Shown in pieces: positions 7,348 through 15,340 of a stretch of DNA of 64,000 bases (position 1 is its first letter; every line of letters starts with the position of its first letter). The translations under genes and the position numbers were made by a program. Under the pieces are notes generated by a model. It saw only the letters and a program-made list of their open reading frames with translations, searched no databases and was not told the origin of the DNA. This DNA comes from JACCZH01 sp963729445 (GTDB lineage Bacteria; Chloroflexota; Chloroflexia; Thermomicrobiales; CFX8): contig CAVSNU010000003.1 of assembly GCA_963729445.1 (NCBI GenBank), forward strand, positions 558,001 to 622,000, given 5' to 3'.

Positions 7348-8163
7348 ATGACCGAATCCATGGCGGACGAAAGACGGGACCTGATGCTGGCGAACCTCTC
7401 ATGGCCGGAGGTTGACGAGATCATGGACGAGGTCGAGGTCGTCCTGATCCCGGTTGGCTCCAACGAGCAGCACGGGCCGAACCTGGCGCTCTCGATGGAC
7501 ATCACCGGCGCGACCGAGTTCTGCCGGCGAGCCAGTGAGATGGTCTACCCGCGGGCGCTGGTGGCCCCGTCGATGCCGTGGGGCGTCTCCTATCACCACA
7601 TGAACTTTCCCGGCACGATCACCCTCACGCCGGAGACCTTCGTGCAGATGCTCGTTGAGGTCGTCGCCTCGTTGCAGGAGCACGGTTTCGAGCGTTTCAT
7701 GATCGTCAACGGCCACGGCGGCAACATCGCGCCGCTCGGCAACGCGGTCGTGCGCATCAACGAGGAGCTGAACCCCGCCTTCGTCGGCTCGGCGACCTAT
7801 TTCTCTTTCGCCGACAAGGACATCAACGAGAAATTCAACGTCTCCGGAATCATCGGCCACGCCTGCCAGATGGAAACGTCCGCGGCGATGTACCTGGCGC
7901 CGCACATCGTGAAGACCAACACTCTTGAGGCGGGCGACATGACCGATCTGACGCACACGTTCCGCCAGTCCATGCAGAAGTACGGCGTGACCGTGCCGTG
8001 GCGCTTTGACGAGTTCACCCGCAACGGCGCGCTGGGTGACGCAACGACGTCCTCGCTCGAGTACGGTACCGCCCTGATGGAGAGCGCGCTGAACAACTTC
8101 GTGGGCTTCCTGGACGAGCTGGTGACCGTCTCGTCACTGGAGGAGATGGAAGATGATGAATAG
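7348..8163 (+). CDS. Creatininase-family amidohydrolase
   Basis: A 271-residue protein of the creatininase/formamide-amidohydrolase family. The metal ligands fit the family: E40 and H42 in GSNEQHGPNL, D51 in SMDI, H123 in NGHGGN, and E176 in GHACQMETS. NFPGTITLTPETF is another family motif. Relatives hydrolyse creatinine or N-formyl intermediates, so the substrate is open. I chose ATG 7348 (GAAAGGA about 11 nt upstream); ATG 7360 is also possible. It heads a run of hydrolases: the deacetylase starts 2 nt after its stop, followed by two YtcJ-like amidohydrolases. This suggests stepwise degradation of an amide or cyclic-amide compound. Confidence 0.85.
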   Translation: MTESMADERRDLMLANLSWPEVDEIMDEVEVVLIPVGSNEQHGPNLALSMDITGATEFCRRASEMVYPRALVAPSMPWGVSYHHMNFPGTITLTPETFVQMLVEVVASLQEHGFERFMIVNGHGGNIAPLGNAVVRINEELNPAFVGSATYFSFADKDINEKFNVSGIIGHACQMETSAAMYLAPHIVKTNTLEAGDMTDLTHTFRQSMQKYGVTVPWRFDEFTRNGALGDATTSSLEYGTALMESALNNFVGFLDELVTVSSLEEMEDDE

Positions 8164-8165
8164 TC

Positions 8166-8972
8166 GTGGTTGATCTGGAACGGCCCCCCTGGCCGGCTGG
8201 ACACCGGGCCGCGCTGATCGTGAGCGTAGATGTCGACGGTCCCTACGGTGAAGCCAATCATCACGGGGCGGACGACTTCTACTGGCGCTCGCAAACTGAA
8301 TACGATCTCAACGCCGGCGTCTGGCGTTTGCTGAATCTGTTCGGGGACCGTGGTGTTCCGGCCACATTCTGCTGGGTGGGCCGCTGCGTCGAGGATCGGC
8401 CGGACGCTGTCCAGCGCGCCGAGAACGACGGCCACGAGAACGCCATCCACTCCTGGGATCATCGCTACTACACGCCCATGAGCTTTGAAGAGCAACGCGA
8501 GGATGCCGAGAAGACGATCGCCATCATCGAGAAGACGACCGGCGTGCGTCCTACCGGACACAAGACGCCCGCCTGGCGTTACAACGATGACACGGCGCGG
8601 GTCTTGCAGTCGCTGGGACTGCTCTGGCAGATGGACGTCGCGCGGCAGGACCTGCCCTGGGTTGAGCGTCCTGACCCGTCCGGCGACCCACTGGTCCAGC
8701 TTCCACCGTCACGCTTCTACGACGACTACACCTATTTCGTGGATCAGACGGTGAATCCACGCAACACGGCCGAGTTCTGGCACGATGATCTCGACGTGAT
8801 CCGTGCCGAGGGCAAGCTCATGTGCCTGACGCTGCACCCGTGGGTAACGGGGCGACCCGGGCCTTCAACAGCAATAGCGAACTTGCTGGACTACGCCATC
8901 AACCTGGGCGACGTCTGGATTGCACGCGCCGACCACGTCGCCAAGTGGTGGCTTGATTCACATCAGGACTAA
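8166..8972 (+). CDS. NodB-fold polysaccharide deacetylase family protein
   Basis: A 268-residue NodB-like carbohydrate-esterase-4 fold protein. Motif 1 SVDVDG gives D22/D24, motif 2 HSWDH gives H95/H99, and GHKTPAWRYN supplies the motif 3 Arg region. There is no signal peptide, and it resembles the allantoinase-like (PuuE) or cytoplasmic N-deacylase branch rather than a peptidoglycan deacetylase. It starts (GTG) 2 nt after the creatininase-like gene and is followed 14 nt later by an amidohydrolase, so co-transcription is likely. Hydrolysis of a C-N bond in a small molecule is the more probable role; this is inference from context. Confidence 0.85.
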   Translation: MVDLERPPWPAGHRAALIVSVDVDGPYGEANHHGADDFYWRSQTEYDLNAGVWRLLNLFGDRGVPATFCWVGRCVEDRPDAVQRAENDGHENAIHSWDHRYYTPMSFEEQREDAEKTIAIIEKTTGVRPTGHKTPAWRYNDDTARVLQSLGLLWQMDVARQDLPWVERPDPSGDPLVQLPPSRFYDDYTYFVDQTVNPRNTAEFWHDDLDVIRAEGKLMCLTLHPWVTGRPGPSTAIANLLDYAINLGDVWIARADHVAKWWLDSHQD

Positions 8973-8986
8973 GGGAGGATCAGCCA

Positions 8987-10600
8987 GTGCGCGACCGCAC
9001 CGGGAATATCATTTTCGTCAACGGCAAGGTTCTGACCGGCGAGTTCGAGAAGTCGAACGCGACCGGAGTCGCCATCCGCAACGGCAAGGTCGCCGAGGTG
9101 GGCTCAGACCAGGACGTACTCGCCTGGAAATCAAACGGCGTCGAGGTCATCGATCTCGCTGGGCGCACCATCGCGCCAGGGCTGAACGACGCCCACTGCC
9201 ACCCGATGTATGTCGGCTTCAGTCTGATGCAGGTGAACGCGGCCACGCCGCCCAACAAGACGATCGCCGACATCGTGGCGCGTATCGCCGAGCGGGCACG
9301 CGAGACCCCTGCCGGCGACTGGATCACGGCGCGCGGATATGACCAGGCGCGCCTCGCAGACCAGCGTCACCCGACCCGCCACGACCTCGATCCGGTTTCG
9401 CCCGACAATCCTGTCATCGTTGTCCGCGCTTGCGGGCACATCGCCGCGGTGAACAGCAAGGCGCTCCAGATCGCCGGGATTGACCGCAACACCCCCGACC
9501 CCGAGGGCGGCATCATCGATCGTGACGAGCACGGTGAGCCAACCGGCGTTCTGCGCGAATCCGCCCAGACGATGGTACGCGCCGTCATGCCGCCACCGAC
9601 GCTGGAACAGGCCAAGGCGGCGCTCATCGCGGCGGGAGACGACTTCCTCTCGAAAGGTGTCACGAGCTGGGCCGAGGCCGGCATCAGCACCGACACCCAC
9701 ATGCGCGCCTATGTCGAGCTCGCCAACGAGGGCAGGCTGTCGATGCGCAGCTACCTCATGATGATGATCGACGAAACGCTGGACGATTTGATACGTCTTG
9801 GCATCAAGACCGGCTTCGGTGACGAGTGGTTGCGGATCGGACCAGCCAAGCTCTTCCTGGATGGCTCGATCGGTGGCCGCACGGCACGCATGTCGCAGCC
9901 GTACGAGGGCGAGGCGGAGAACGTCGGTCTGTGGATGCAGGATCCGCAGGAGTTCAAGGACAAGTTCAAGAGGGCCCACATGGCCGGTTTCCAGTGCTGC
10001 GCCCACGCGATCGGCGACGCCGCGATCAGCCTGTTGCTCGACGCTTACGAGGAAGCGCTGGCCGCGCAGCCGCGCCCGGACCACCGGCACCGCATCGAGC
10101 ACTGCTCCATCGTCGATCTCGACATCATCCGCCGCATCAAGGAGATCGGCGCGGTGCCGATCCCCGGAACCAGCTTCCTGCACGCCTTCAACAAGGCCTA
10201 CATCCAGAACCTGGGCTGGGAGCGCATCCGCTACGCCTATGGCATGAACACCTTCTACGAGCACGGCATCGTCGCGGCGGCATCGACTGACGCGCCGGTG
10301 GTCGGGACGAGCGCGACGATCGGGCTCCAGACGATGATGACCCGTCTCAGCGAAGAGGGCGAGCCAATGTGGCCTGAGGAGTCGATCTCACTCGAAGAGG
10401 CCGTGCGTGCCTACACCTACAACGGCGCGTACGCGTCGTTCGAGGAGCACATCAAGGGCCGCCTGGCTCCCGGCATGCTCGGCGACGCCGTCGTCTTCGA
10501 GACCGACATCAGCGCCGTCGACGCAACCGAAATCGGCACCGTCCGGGCCGACCTGACCGTGACCGACGGCCACGTGGTGTATCAACGAGCCGGAGCGTAG
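8987..10600 (+). CDS. YtcJ-like amidohydrolase (amidohydrolase family 3), first paralog
   Basis: A 537-residue metal-dependent amidohydrolase. Motifs are NDAHCHP (HxH metal site), FLDGSIGGRTARM, CAHAIGDAAI, RIEHCSIV and STDAPV, matching YtcJ-type enzymes that act on unidentified amides or N-acyl compounds. The N-terminal beta-sandwich starts IIFVNGKVLTG. GGGAGG precedes the GTG start at 8987. A paralog of nearly the same length follows 39 nt later; both share the FEEHIKG(R/S)L.PG C-terminal segment, indicating tandem duplication. No signal peptide, so cytoplasmic. Confidence 0.9.
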   Translation: MRDRTGNIIFVNGKVLTGEFEKSNATGVAIRNGKVAEVGSDQDVLAWKSNGVEVIDLAGRTIAPGLNDAHCHPMYVGFSLMQVNAATPPNKTIADIVARIAERARETPAGDWITARGYDQARLADQRHPTRHDLDPVSPDNPVIVVRACGHIAAVNSKALQIAGIDRNTPDPEGGIIDRDEHGEPTGVLRESAQTMVRAVMPPPTLEQAKAALIAAGDDFLSKGVTSWAEAGISTDTHMRAYVELANEGRLSMRSYLMMMIDETLDDLIRLGIKTGFGDEWLRIGPAKLFLDGSIGGRTARMSQPYEGEAENVGLWMQDPQEFKDKFKRAHMAGFQCCAHAIGDAAISLLLDAYEEALAAQPRPDHRHRIEHCSIVDLDIIRRIKEIGAVPIPGTSFLHAFNKAYIQNLGWERIRYAYGMNTFYEHGIVAAASTDAPVVGTSATIGLQTMMTRLSEEGEPMWPEESISLEEAVRAYTYNGAYASFEEHIKGRLAPGMLGDAVVFETDISAVDATEIGTVRADLTVTDGHVVYQRAGA

Positions 10601-10639
10601 CCTCCAGGGGCCGGGAACACTCTTACCGAAAGGAATTCC

Positions 10640-12235
10640 ATGCGAGCGGATACTGTCTTCCTGAACGGCCGCGTCTACACGATCGACGCGCGCCAGCCAA
10701 GAGCCGAGGCGATGGCCGTCCTGCATGGACGTGTCCTGGCGGTCGGTAGCACTGCGGAGATCAGGGCCATGGCCGGCCCGGATACCAGGGTCATTGATCT
10801 CGGTGGCCGCACCTTGATGCCGGGAATTAACGACAATCACTGCCATCCTCCCGGTTATGGCGAATCGCTCACGTCGATTGACGCGTCGGCCCAGGCAGTC
10901 TCCAGCCTCAAACAGATCCTCGACAAGTACGGCAAAGCGGCCAGCGAAGCGATGCCGGGACGCTGGATCATGGGTCGCGGTTACGACGACACCCGTCTGG
11001 ATGTCCTGCGCCACCCGACGCGCCACGATCTGGACGCGGTGACGGGCGATCACCCCGCCTATTTGACGCGCACCTGCGGACACATCGGCGTCGCGAATAG
11101 TGTTGCCCTGCAACTGGCCGGCATCACCCGTGACACTCCCAACCCGCAGGGCGGCGAGATCGACAAAGACGAGCACGGCGAGCCAACCGGCGTCTTGCGC
11201 GAGCTGGCCCAGAACCTGGTGCGCAGCCTCGTCCCTGAGCCAACCGTTGCCGACGTCAAGCGCAACCTCATCGCGGCCGGCAAGAAATTCAACTCGCTCG
11301 GCATTACCTCGGTGAGCGACGCCTCGATCCGGCACGACCGCGAGATGCTGGCCTACCAGGAGCTGCGCGACTCCGGCGAGCTCTACATGCGTACCTATCT
11401 GTTCATGATGATTGACGACACGCTCGACGCGCTGTCGGCGCTTGGGCTGAAGACCGGCGCCGGTGACGAGTGGGTCCGCATCGGACCGGCCAAGATCTTC
11501 CAGGACGGCAGCGGTGGCGGTCGCACGGCGCTGATGTCGATCCCCTATCCGGACGAGCCGGATAATTACGGCATCGCCGTCTACACCCAGGAAGAGATCG
11601 ACGACAGGTTCACGCGCGCCGCAAGAGCGGGCTTCCAGTGCTGCGCCCACGCCATCGGCGACAAGGCGATCGGCATGATCATCGACGGCATGGAGCGGGC
11701 GCTCAACGCCTATCCGCAGCACGACCACCGCTGGAGGATCGAGCACTGCGGCATGATGACCGATGAGCTGCTGGACCGCATGGTTGAGCTACAGCTCGTG
11801 GCCGTTCCGCAGTTCTCTTTCGTTCACTATCTCGGCGACTCATACATTCGCAATTTCAGCCGCGAGTGGCTTGAACTAAGTTACCCCGGTCGTGACTGGC
11901 TGGATCGTGGCATCCTGACTATAGGATCTTCCGACGCGCCGGTAACGCCGGCCGAGCCCTGGGTCAACATCCGCGCCGCCGTCACCCGGCTCACACAAGA
12001 CGGCAACGTCATGGGCTCCGAACAGGGCGTGACCATTGATGAGGCGCTGACGATGTTCACGCTCAATGGCGCCAGGGGGTCGTTCGAAGAGCACATCAAG
12101 GGTTCGCTGACACCCGGCAAACTGGCGGACACGATCGTGATCGACAGAGATCCGCACGACCTCGCTCCGGAGGAATTGCACACCGTCGAAGTCGACCTTA
12201 CGATGGTAGGCGGAAACATCGTTTTCGAACGTTAG
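10640..12235 (+). CDS. YtcJ-like amidohydrolase, second paralog
   Basis: A 531-residue paralog of the preceding gene. It has NDNHCHPPGYGES (metal HxH), FQDGSGGGRTALM, CAHAIGDKAI, RIEHCGMM and SSDAPV, in the same order and spacing. The start ATG at 10640 has GAAAGGAATTCC just upstream. The two paralogs differ around the active-site entrance, for example IGGRTARM versus GGGRTALM, which suggests different substrates or consecutive steps. It belongs to the hydrolase cluster 7348-13359, with a UPF0173 hydrolase 29 nt downstream. Substrate unknown. Confidence 0.9.
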   Translation: MRADTVFLNGRVYTIDARQPRAEAMAVLHGRVLAVGSTAEIRAMAGPDTRVIDLGGRTLMPGINDNHCHPPGYGESLTSIDASAQAVSSLKQILDKYGKAASEAMPGRWIMGRGYDDTRLDVLRHPTRHDLDAVTGDHPAYLTRTCGHIGVANSVALQLAGITRDTPNPQGGEIDKDEHGEPTGVLRELAQNLVRSLVPEPTVADVKRNLIAAGKKFNSLGITSVSDASIRHDREMLAYQELRDSGELYMRTYLFMMIDDTLDALSALGLKTGAGDEWVRIGPAKIFQDGSGGGRTALMSIPYPDEPDNYGIAVYTQEEIDDRFTRAARAGFQCCAHAIGDKAIGMIIDGMERALNAYPQHDHRWRIEHCGMMTDELLDRMVELQLVAVPQFSFVHYLGDSYIRNFSREWLELSYPGRDWLDRGILTIGSSDAPVTPAEPWVNIRAAVTRLTQDGNVMGSEQGVTIDEALTMFTLNGARGSFEEHIKGSLTPGKLADTIVIDRDPHDLAPEELHTVEVDLTMVGGNIVFER

Positions 12236-12264
12236 GTAGCGGTCCATATATCGGGAGGATTTTC

Positions 12265-12981
12265 ATGCCGACACTGACCTATATCGGGCACTCTGCTTTC
12301 GTCCTCGAGGGCGAAGGGAACGTCGTTGCCATCGACCCCTTCATCAGCGGTAACCCGATGGCGACGATCTCTGCCGACTCGATCCACCCAACAACCATCC
12401 TGCTCACGCACGCCCACAACGACCATGTCGGAGACAGTGTTGCGCTCTCTATTCGCACCAAAGCGCCGATCATCGCGACACATGAGCTCGCAACTTACCT
12501 TGGCTTGAAGGGCGCTGAATCAATCGGCTGCAATCACGGCGGGACCGTGAAGTTTGCCGGCGGCTCGGTCAAGCTCACGCCAGCCTGGCACACATCTTCG
12601 TACATGGAGGGTACCGATTTCGTCGCGCCGGGCCTCCCGGCCGGTATGATCGTGACGTTCGGAGAGAAGAAGATTTACTTCGCCGGCGATACCTCCCTCT
12701 TCCTCGACATGCAGCTCATCGGAGAAGAAGGTATCGATGTAGCGGTGCTGCCAATCGGGGACCACTTCACCATGGGGCCGGCGGACGCAGTGCGCGCCGC
12801 CAAGTTCCTGCGGCCGAAGGTGGTCATCCCGTGTCACTACAACACGTTCCCGCCCATCCAGCAGGATCCTGAAGAGTTCAAGAAGAAGCTCGAAGAGGAG
12901 ACCAATGCCAAGGCCGTCATTCTGCAACCTGGCGAGACATGGGAAGTCGCGGAGCCAACCATGGCTCCAAGCGATGGGTAA
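12265..12981 (+). CDS. UPF0173 metal-dependent hydrolase (metallo-beta-lactamase fold)
   Basis: A 238-residue protein of the UPF0173/UlaG-like branch of the metallo-beta-lactamase fold. HxHxDH is THAHNDH (H49, H51, D53, H54). Further ligands are PAWHTSS and YFAGDTSLF, and CHYNTFPP near the C-terminus is typical of UPF0173. Biochemical substrates for the family are mostly unknown. GGGAGG lies about 7 nt before ATG 12265. It closes the hydrolase cluster, so it may open or deformylate an intermediate, but these proteins also occur in unrelated contexts. Confidence 0.9.
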   Translation: MPTLTYIGHSAFVLEGEGNVVAIDPFISGNPMATISADSIHPTTILLTHAHNDHVGDSVALSIRTKAPIIATHELATYLGLKGAESIGCNHGGTVKFAGGSVKLTPAWHTSSYMEGTDFVAPGLPAGMIVTFGEKKIYFAGDTSLFLDMQLIGEEGIDVAVLPIGDHFTMGPADAVRAAKFLRPKVVIPCHYNTFPPIQQDPEEFKKKLEEETNAKAVILQPGETWEVAEPTMAPSDG

Positions 12982-12987
12982 GCTGCA

Positions 12988-13359
12988 ATGAGCGATCCGG
13001 CCGCCGCGCGCGAGGCCATGAATGCCGAGATGGAGCGCACAAAATTCCAGCGCAAAGCCGTCGCGACCGGCAGTACGCAGGAGGTGATGGACGACGGCAT
13101 CGCCTTCTTCAAGGAGCGTGGCTACCATTCAGCCCGCACCGGTCGCCCGAACCAGATTTTCGTCATGGGGGGACGCGAGGGAGCTATCCCTCGCGTCAAC
13201 GCCGAGATCCTGATCCAGGTCAACGTCGGCAAGAACAAGGCCACGATGGTGACGATCTCCGGTTTCGGCGAACAACTCTCGACGCACCTGGAGGCGTACG
13301 CGACGCACCTGAGAGAGCAAGCCCGTGCCGCCCGGCAGGCACGCCCCAAGTCAGAATAG
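12988..13359 (+). CDS. Conserved-looking small protein of unknown function
   Basis: A 123-residue soluble protein starting ATG 12988, only 6 nt after the UPF0173 gene, so probably in the same transcript. It has a charged helical N-terminus, a central mixed segment around IFVMGGREGAIPRVNAEILI, and a C-terminal helix rich in Ala and Arg. There are no catalytic motifs, membrane segments or signal peptide. I do not recognise the family. Position and composition support a real gene. Confidence 0.65.
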   Translation: MSDPAAAREAMNAEMERTKFQRKAVATGSTQEVMDDGIAFFKERGYHSARTGRPNQIFVMGGREGAIPRVNAEILIQVNVGKNKATMVTISGFGEQLSTHLEAYATHLREQARAARQARPKSE

Positions 13360-13391
13360 GCCGTCCGTTCGGTATAATTCATTAGTGCCAA

Positions 13392-13464
13392 GCCCCCGTA
13401 GTTCAGGGGATAGAACGACGGCCTTCTAAGCCGTATGTCGCAGGTTCGAGTCCTGCCGGGGGCA
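13392..13464 (+). tRNA. tRNA-Arg (anticodon TCT)
   Basis: A 73-nt cloverleaf. The acceptor stem is GCCCCCG/CGGGGGC with discriminator A; the anticodon stem ACGGC/GCCGT has loop CTTCTAA (anticodon TCT); the T arm is GCAGG-TTCGAGT-CCTGC. CCA is not encoded. The 3' half is repeated exactly at 15137-15184, marking an integration site. Confidence 0.95.
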
Positions 13465-13465
13465 C
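13418..13465 (+). repeat. Direct repeat, left copy (att-like, in tRNA-Arg)
   Basis: 48-bp sequence from the anticodon stem through the 3' end of tRNA-Arg plus one base. It is identical to 15137-15184. Such tRNA 3'-half repeats are the standard footprint of tyrosine-recombinase integration. Confidence 0.85.
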
Positions 13466-13605
13466 ATTCTATTCATCCTTCGATGGACGGTGAGGTGGGT
13501 GGTGATCGCTCCTCGTTATCGGGACCTTCTGGCATCGTTGGTTCGCCAACTTCGACAGGCGGCAACGTTTCCGCCTCGTGGCACTGAAGTTGCAGGCAGG
13601 AATCC

Positions 13606-14754
13606 TTGAATCTTGAGCAGACGGTTGTCCTTGTTGACGCAGACCTCGATGCTGATCGATCGCACCTGACTGAGTATGGGGCAATCAGCTACAGGCTCCC
13701 ATTCCGGCTCAGGTTTCCAACACCCACATTACTCAGCTATCGATGGTTCCGTGCGGAATACTCACTCCTTCTCTACAACACATTGCAGTTCGATGACGCG
13801 GGCGATGAGGATCAGCTTCATCGAGCATTGAATCGTATCCACGATTGGCATTTTAGGAAGGGGCAATTCTGTCCATTCTCATTGTGGACAGATGTGCTCT
13901 TGATATTTCGCCTGAACCGCAGAAAGCCTTCGTTGGCTTCGTCAATAGCTGCCACCCCTGATGGAGCATGTTTGGAGAAGGATTTCTCGCTTGATCCAGA
14001 CGAATTTGAACGAGTCGTGCACTCGCTGAATCAGGTATTGATCGCCTACGTAGAGGAAACAGGGTTGCACACTGGCGGCCAGAGAATCCGTCTACTGTCT
14101 GTCGACGACATCGTTTTGTCCGATTCTAGAGCGTATCTTGTTGTCACGACGTCGAACGAAGCATTTACCAGTGATGCGCTTCAGGAGGTTCTCACGTCTC
14201 AGGTGAAGCCCATCTTGACACATGGTTTTCCGGGGCAACTCGTTGGTCAGTTTGAAGACTTGCCCGCAGCTACAGTAGACAACGTCAAATCCCAGATCCG
14301 GCGACAAGAAAACTATCTTCATTATGAATTGGCCTTCAAGGCCCGCTATAATCTTCTCTCTCGAGACTACGAAAGTGCTCTTCTCAATGCCGCTATCGCT
14401 TTTGAGAGTGTCCACAACACATTCGTCAGAGAAGCTCTGTGTGCACGACTCATAAGTGATGGGATTGACGCGAAAGGGGCTAGTGTCATAGCCAACGATT
14501 ACGTGCGCTACCTAGGCATTGCTAGATCATCCACCCTGACACCTTATCTATTTTTCCCTCGCGGCGAACTCCCATCATCTCAAGAGCAAGAGCGTTGCCA
14601 GAATGCGATCACTTTGCGAAACAGGGTCGTACACGGGGACGCGAAAGGCGGTCGCCGCAAGGATCGTCGTTTTGCCCGAGATGAGCTTAATGACGCAGCC
14701 TCCACATTACTTAGGATGTATCAAACGTATGCTGACAGGCTCGAGGATCTGTAG
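13606..14754 (+). CDS. Unknown protein with C-terminal HEPN-like RxxxxH motif
   Basis: A 382-residue protein I cannot place in a named family. The N-terminal 200 residues are mixed alpha/beta with many aromatics. From about 235 it is helical, and the stretch ITLRNRVVHGD contains R338-x4-H343, the HEPN RNase/nucleotidyl-binding signature, within helices as in HEPN domains (AAIAFESVHN..., then SQEQERCQNAITLRN). Codon use and base composition are visibly more AT-rich than neighbours. It starts TTG 13606 with AGGA 5 nt upstream. It is the only sizeable gene inside the tRNA-bounded insertion 13465-15136, suggesting horizontally acquired defence or toxin cargo; that role is inference. Confidence 0.7.
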   Translation: MNLEQTVVLVDADLDADRSHLTEYGAISYRLPFRLRFPTPTLLSYRWFRAEYSLLLYNTLQFDDAGDEDQLHRALNRIHDWHFRKGQFCPFSLWTDVLLIFRLNRRKPSLASSIAATPDGACLEKDFSLDPDEFERVVHSLNQVLIAYVEETGLHTGGQRIRLLSVDDIVLSDSRAYLVVTTSNEAFTSDALQEVLTSQVKPILTHGFPGQLVGQFEDLPAATVDNVKSQIRRQENYLHYELAFKARYNLLSRDYESALLNAAIAFESVHNTFVREALCARLISDGIDAKGASVIANDYVRYLGIARSSTLTPYLFFPRGELPSSQEQERCQNAITLRNRVVHGDAKGGRRKDRRFARDELNDAASTLLRMYQTYADRLEDL

Positions 14755-14763
14755 GAACTTTCG

Positions 14764-15021
14764 TTAGCGTATCAATTGTTCCAGCATTTGGCGGAGATCG
14801 AGCGGCGTAAACGTTACATTTGGTATTTCGATCGCCACATCACGCGTAAGATGCAAGCTCGTCGGTAGACCCAGGGTAGTCGTCGAGACGGCGGCAGGCA
14901 TATCAATGTCGATGCGGTGTGAACAAGCGTTGTGAATCCAATCGGCGACCAGCGCGCTATTCGGATCCCGGGCAGCACGGTCAGCCTCGGGTTTGCCAGC
15001 GGCGACAACGAAACTCTCCAC
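14764..15021 (-). CDS. Possible small ORF in the tRNA-bounded insertion
   Basis: An 85-residue frame starting GTG 15021, convergent with the HEPN-like gene and 9 nt from its end. The sequence (ADWIHNACSHRIDIDMPAAV, then LTRDVAIEIPNVTFTPLDL) reads more like a protein than the competing frame on the same strand, but there is no clear ribosome binding site or recognised family. It could be a partner (for example an antitoxin) of the HEPN-like protein, or a remnant. The rest of 14755-15340 holds only the duplicated tRNA 3' half and the leader of the LysE gene. Confidence 0.35.
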   Translation of the reverse strand: MESFVVAAGKPEADRAARDPNSALVADWIHNACSHRIDIDMPAAVSTTTLGLPTSLHLTRDVAIEIPNVTFTPLDLRQMLEQLIR

Positions 15022-15136
15022 CGGGCCCGTTCAATCATGCTTAAGTCCAGCGGACTCCTGGGCCCGTGCCGATTCAATGGATTGCGGACAAGTTCGAGAG
15101 CTATATCACTTACTGCATCATTATGAACACAATCCA

Positions 15137-15184
15137 ACGGCCTTCTAAGCCGTATGTCGCAGGTTCGAGTCCTGCCGGGGGCAC
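15137..15184 (+). repeat. Direct repeat, right copy (tRNA-Arg 3'-half fragment, att-like)
   Basis: Exact 48-bp copy of 13418-13465. It lacks the 5' half of the tRNA, so it is not a functional gene. With the left copy it bounds a 1.67-kb insertion. Confidence 0.85.
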
Positions 15185-15340
15185 TGATCCTAAAACAAGC
15201 TAGCCTGAATGTACGGCCCGCTCGCATGATGGACGGCAGATCGCTTACCCTTACGAATCCGCGAGCGGCCTTCGTGCCGTGCTGCTCGACTCTGTATCGG
15301 TTCATTTTGAGGACAAGATGGTTAGCGCAGGAGATTGTTC

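Noticed and set aside
10388..11746. A 452-codon open frame antisense to the two amidohydrolases
   Set aside because: Shadow of high-GC coding sequence; both amidohydrolases have clear motifs on the plus strand.
14814..15305. A 163-residue minus-strand frame containing APGRTRTCDIRLRRPLD
   Set aside because: This sequence is the translation of the antisense of the tRNA-Arg 3' fragment, a well-known source of spurious hypothetical proteins.
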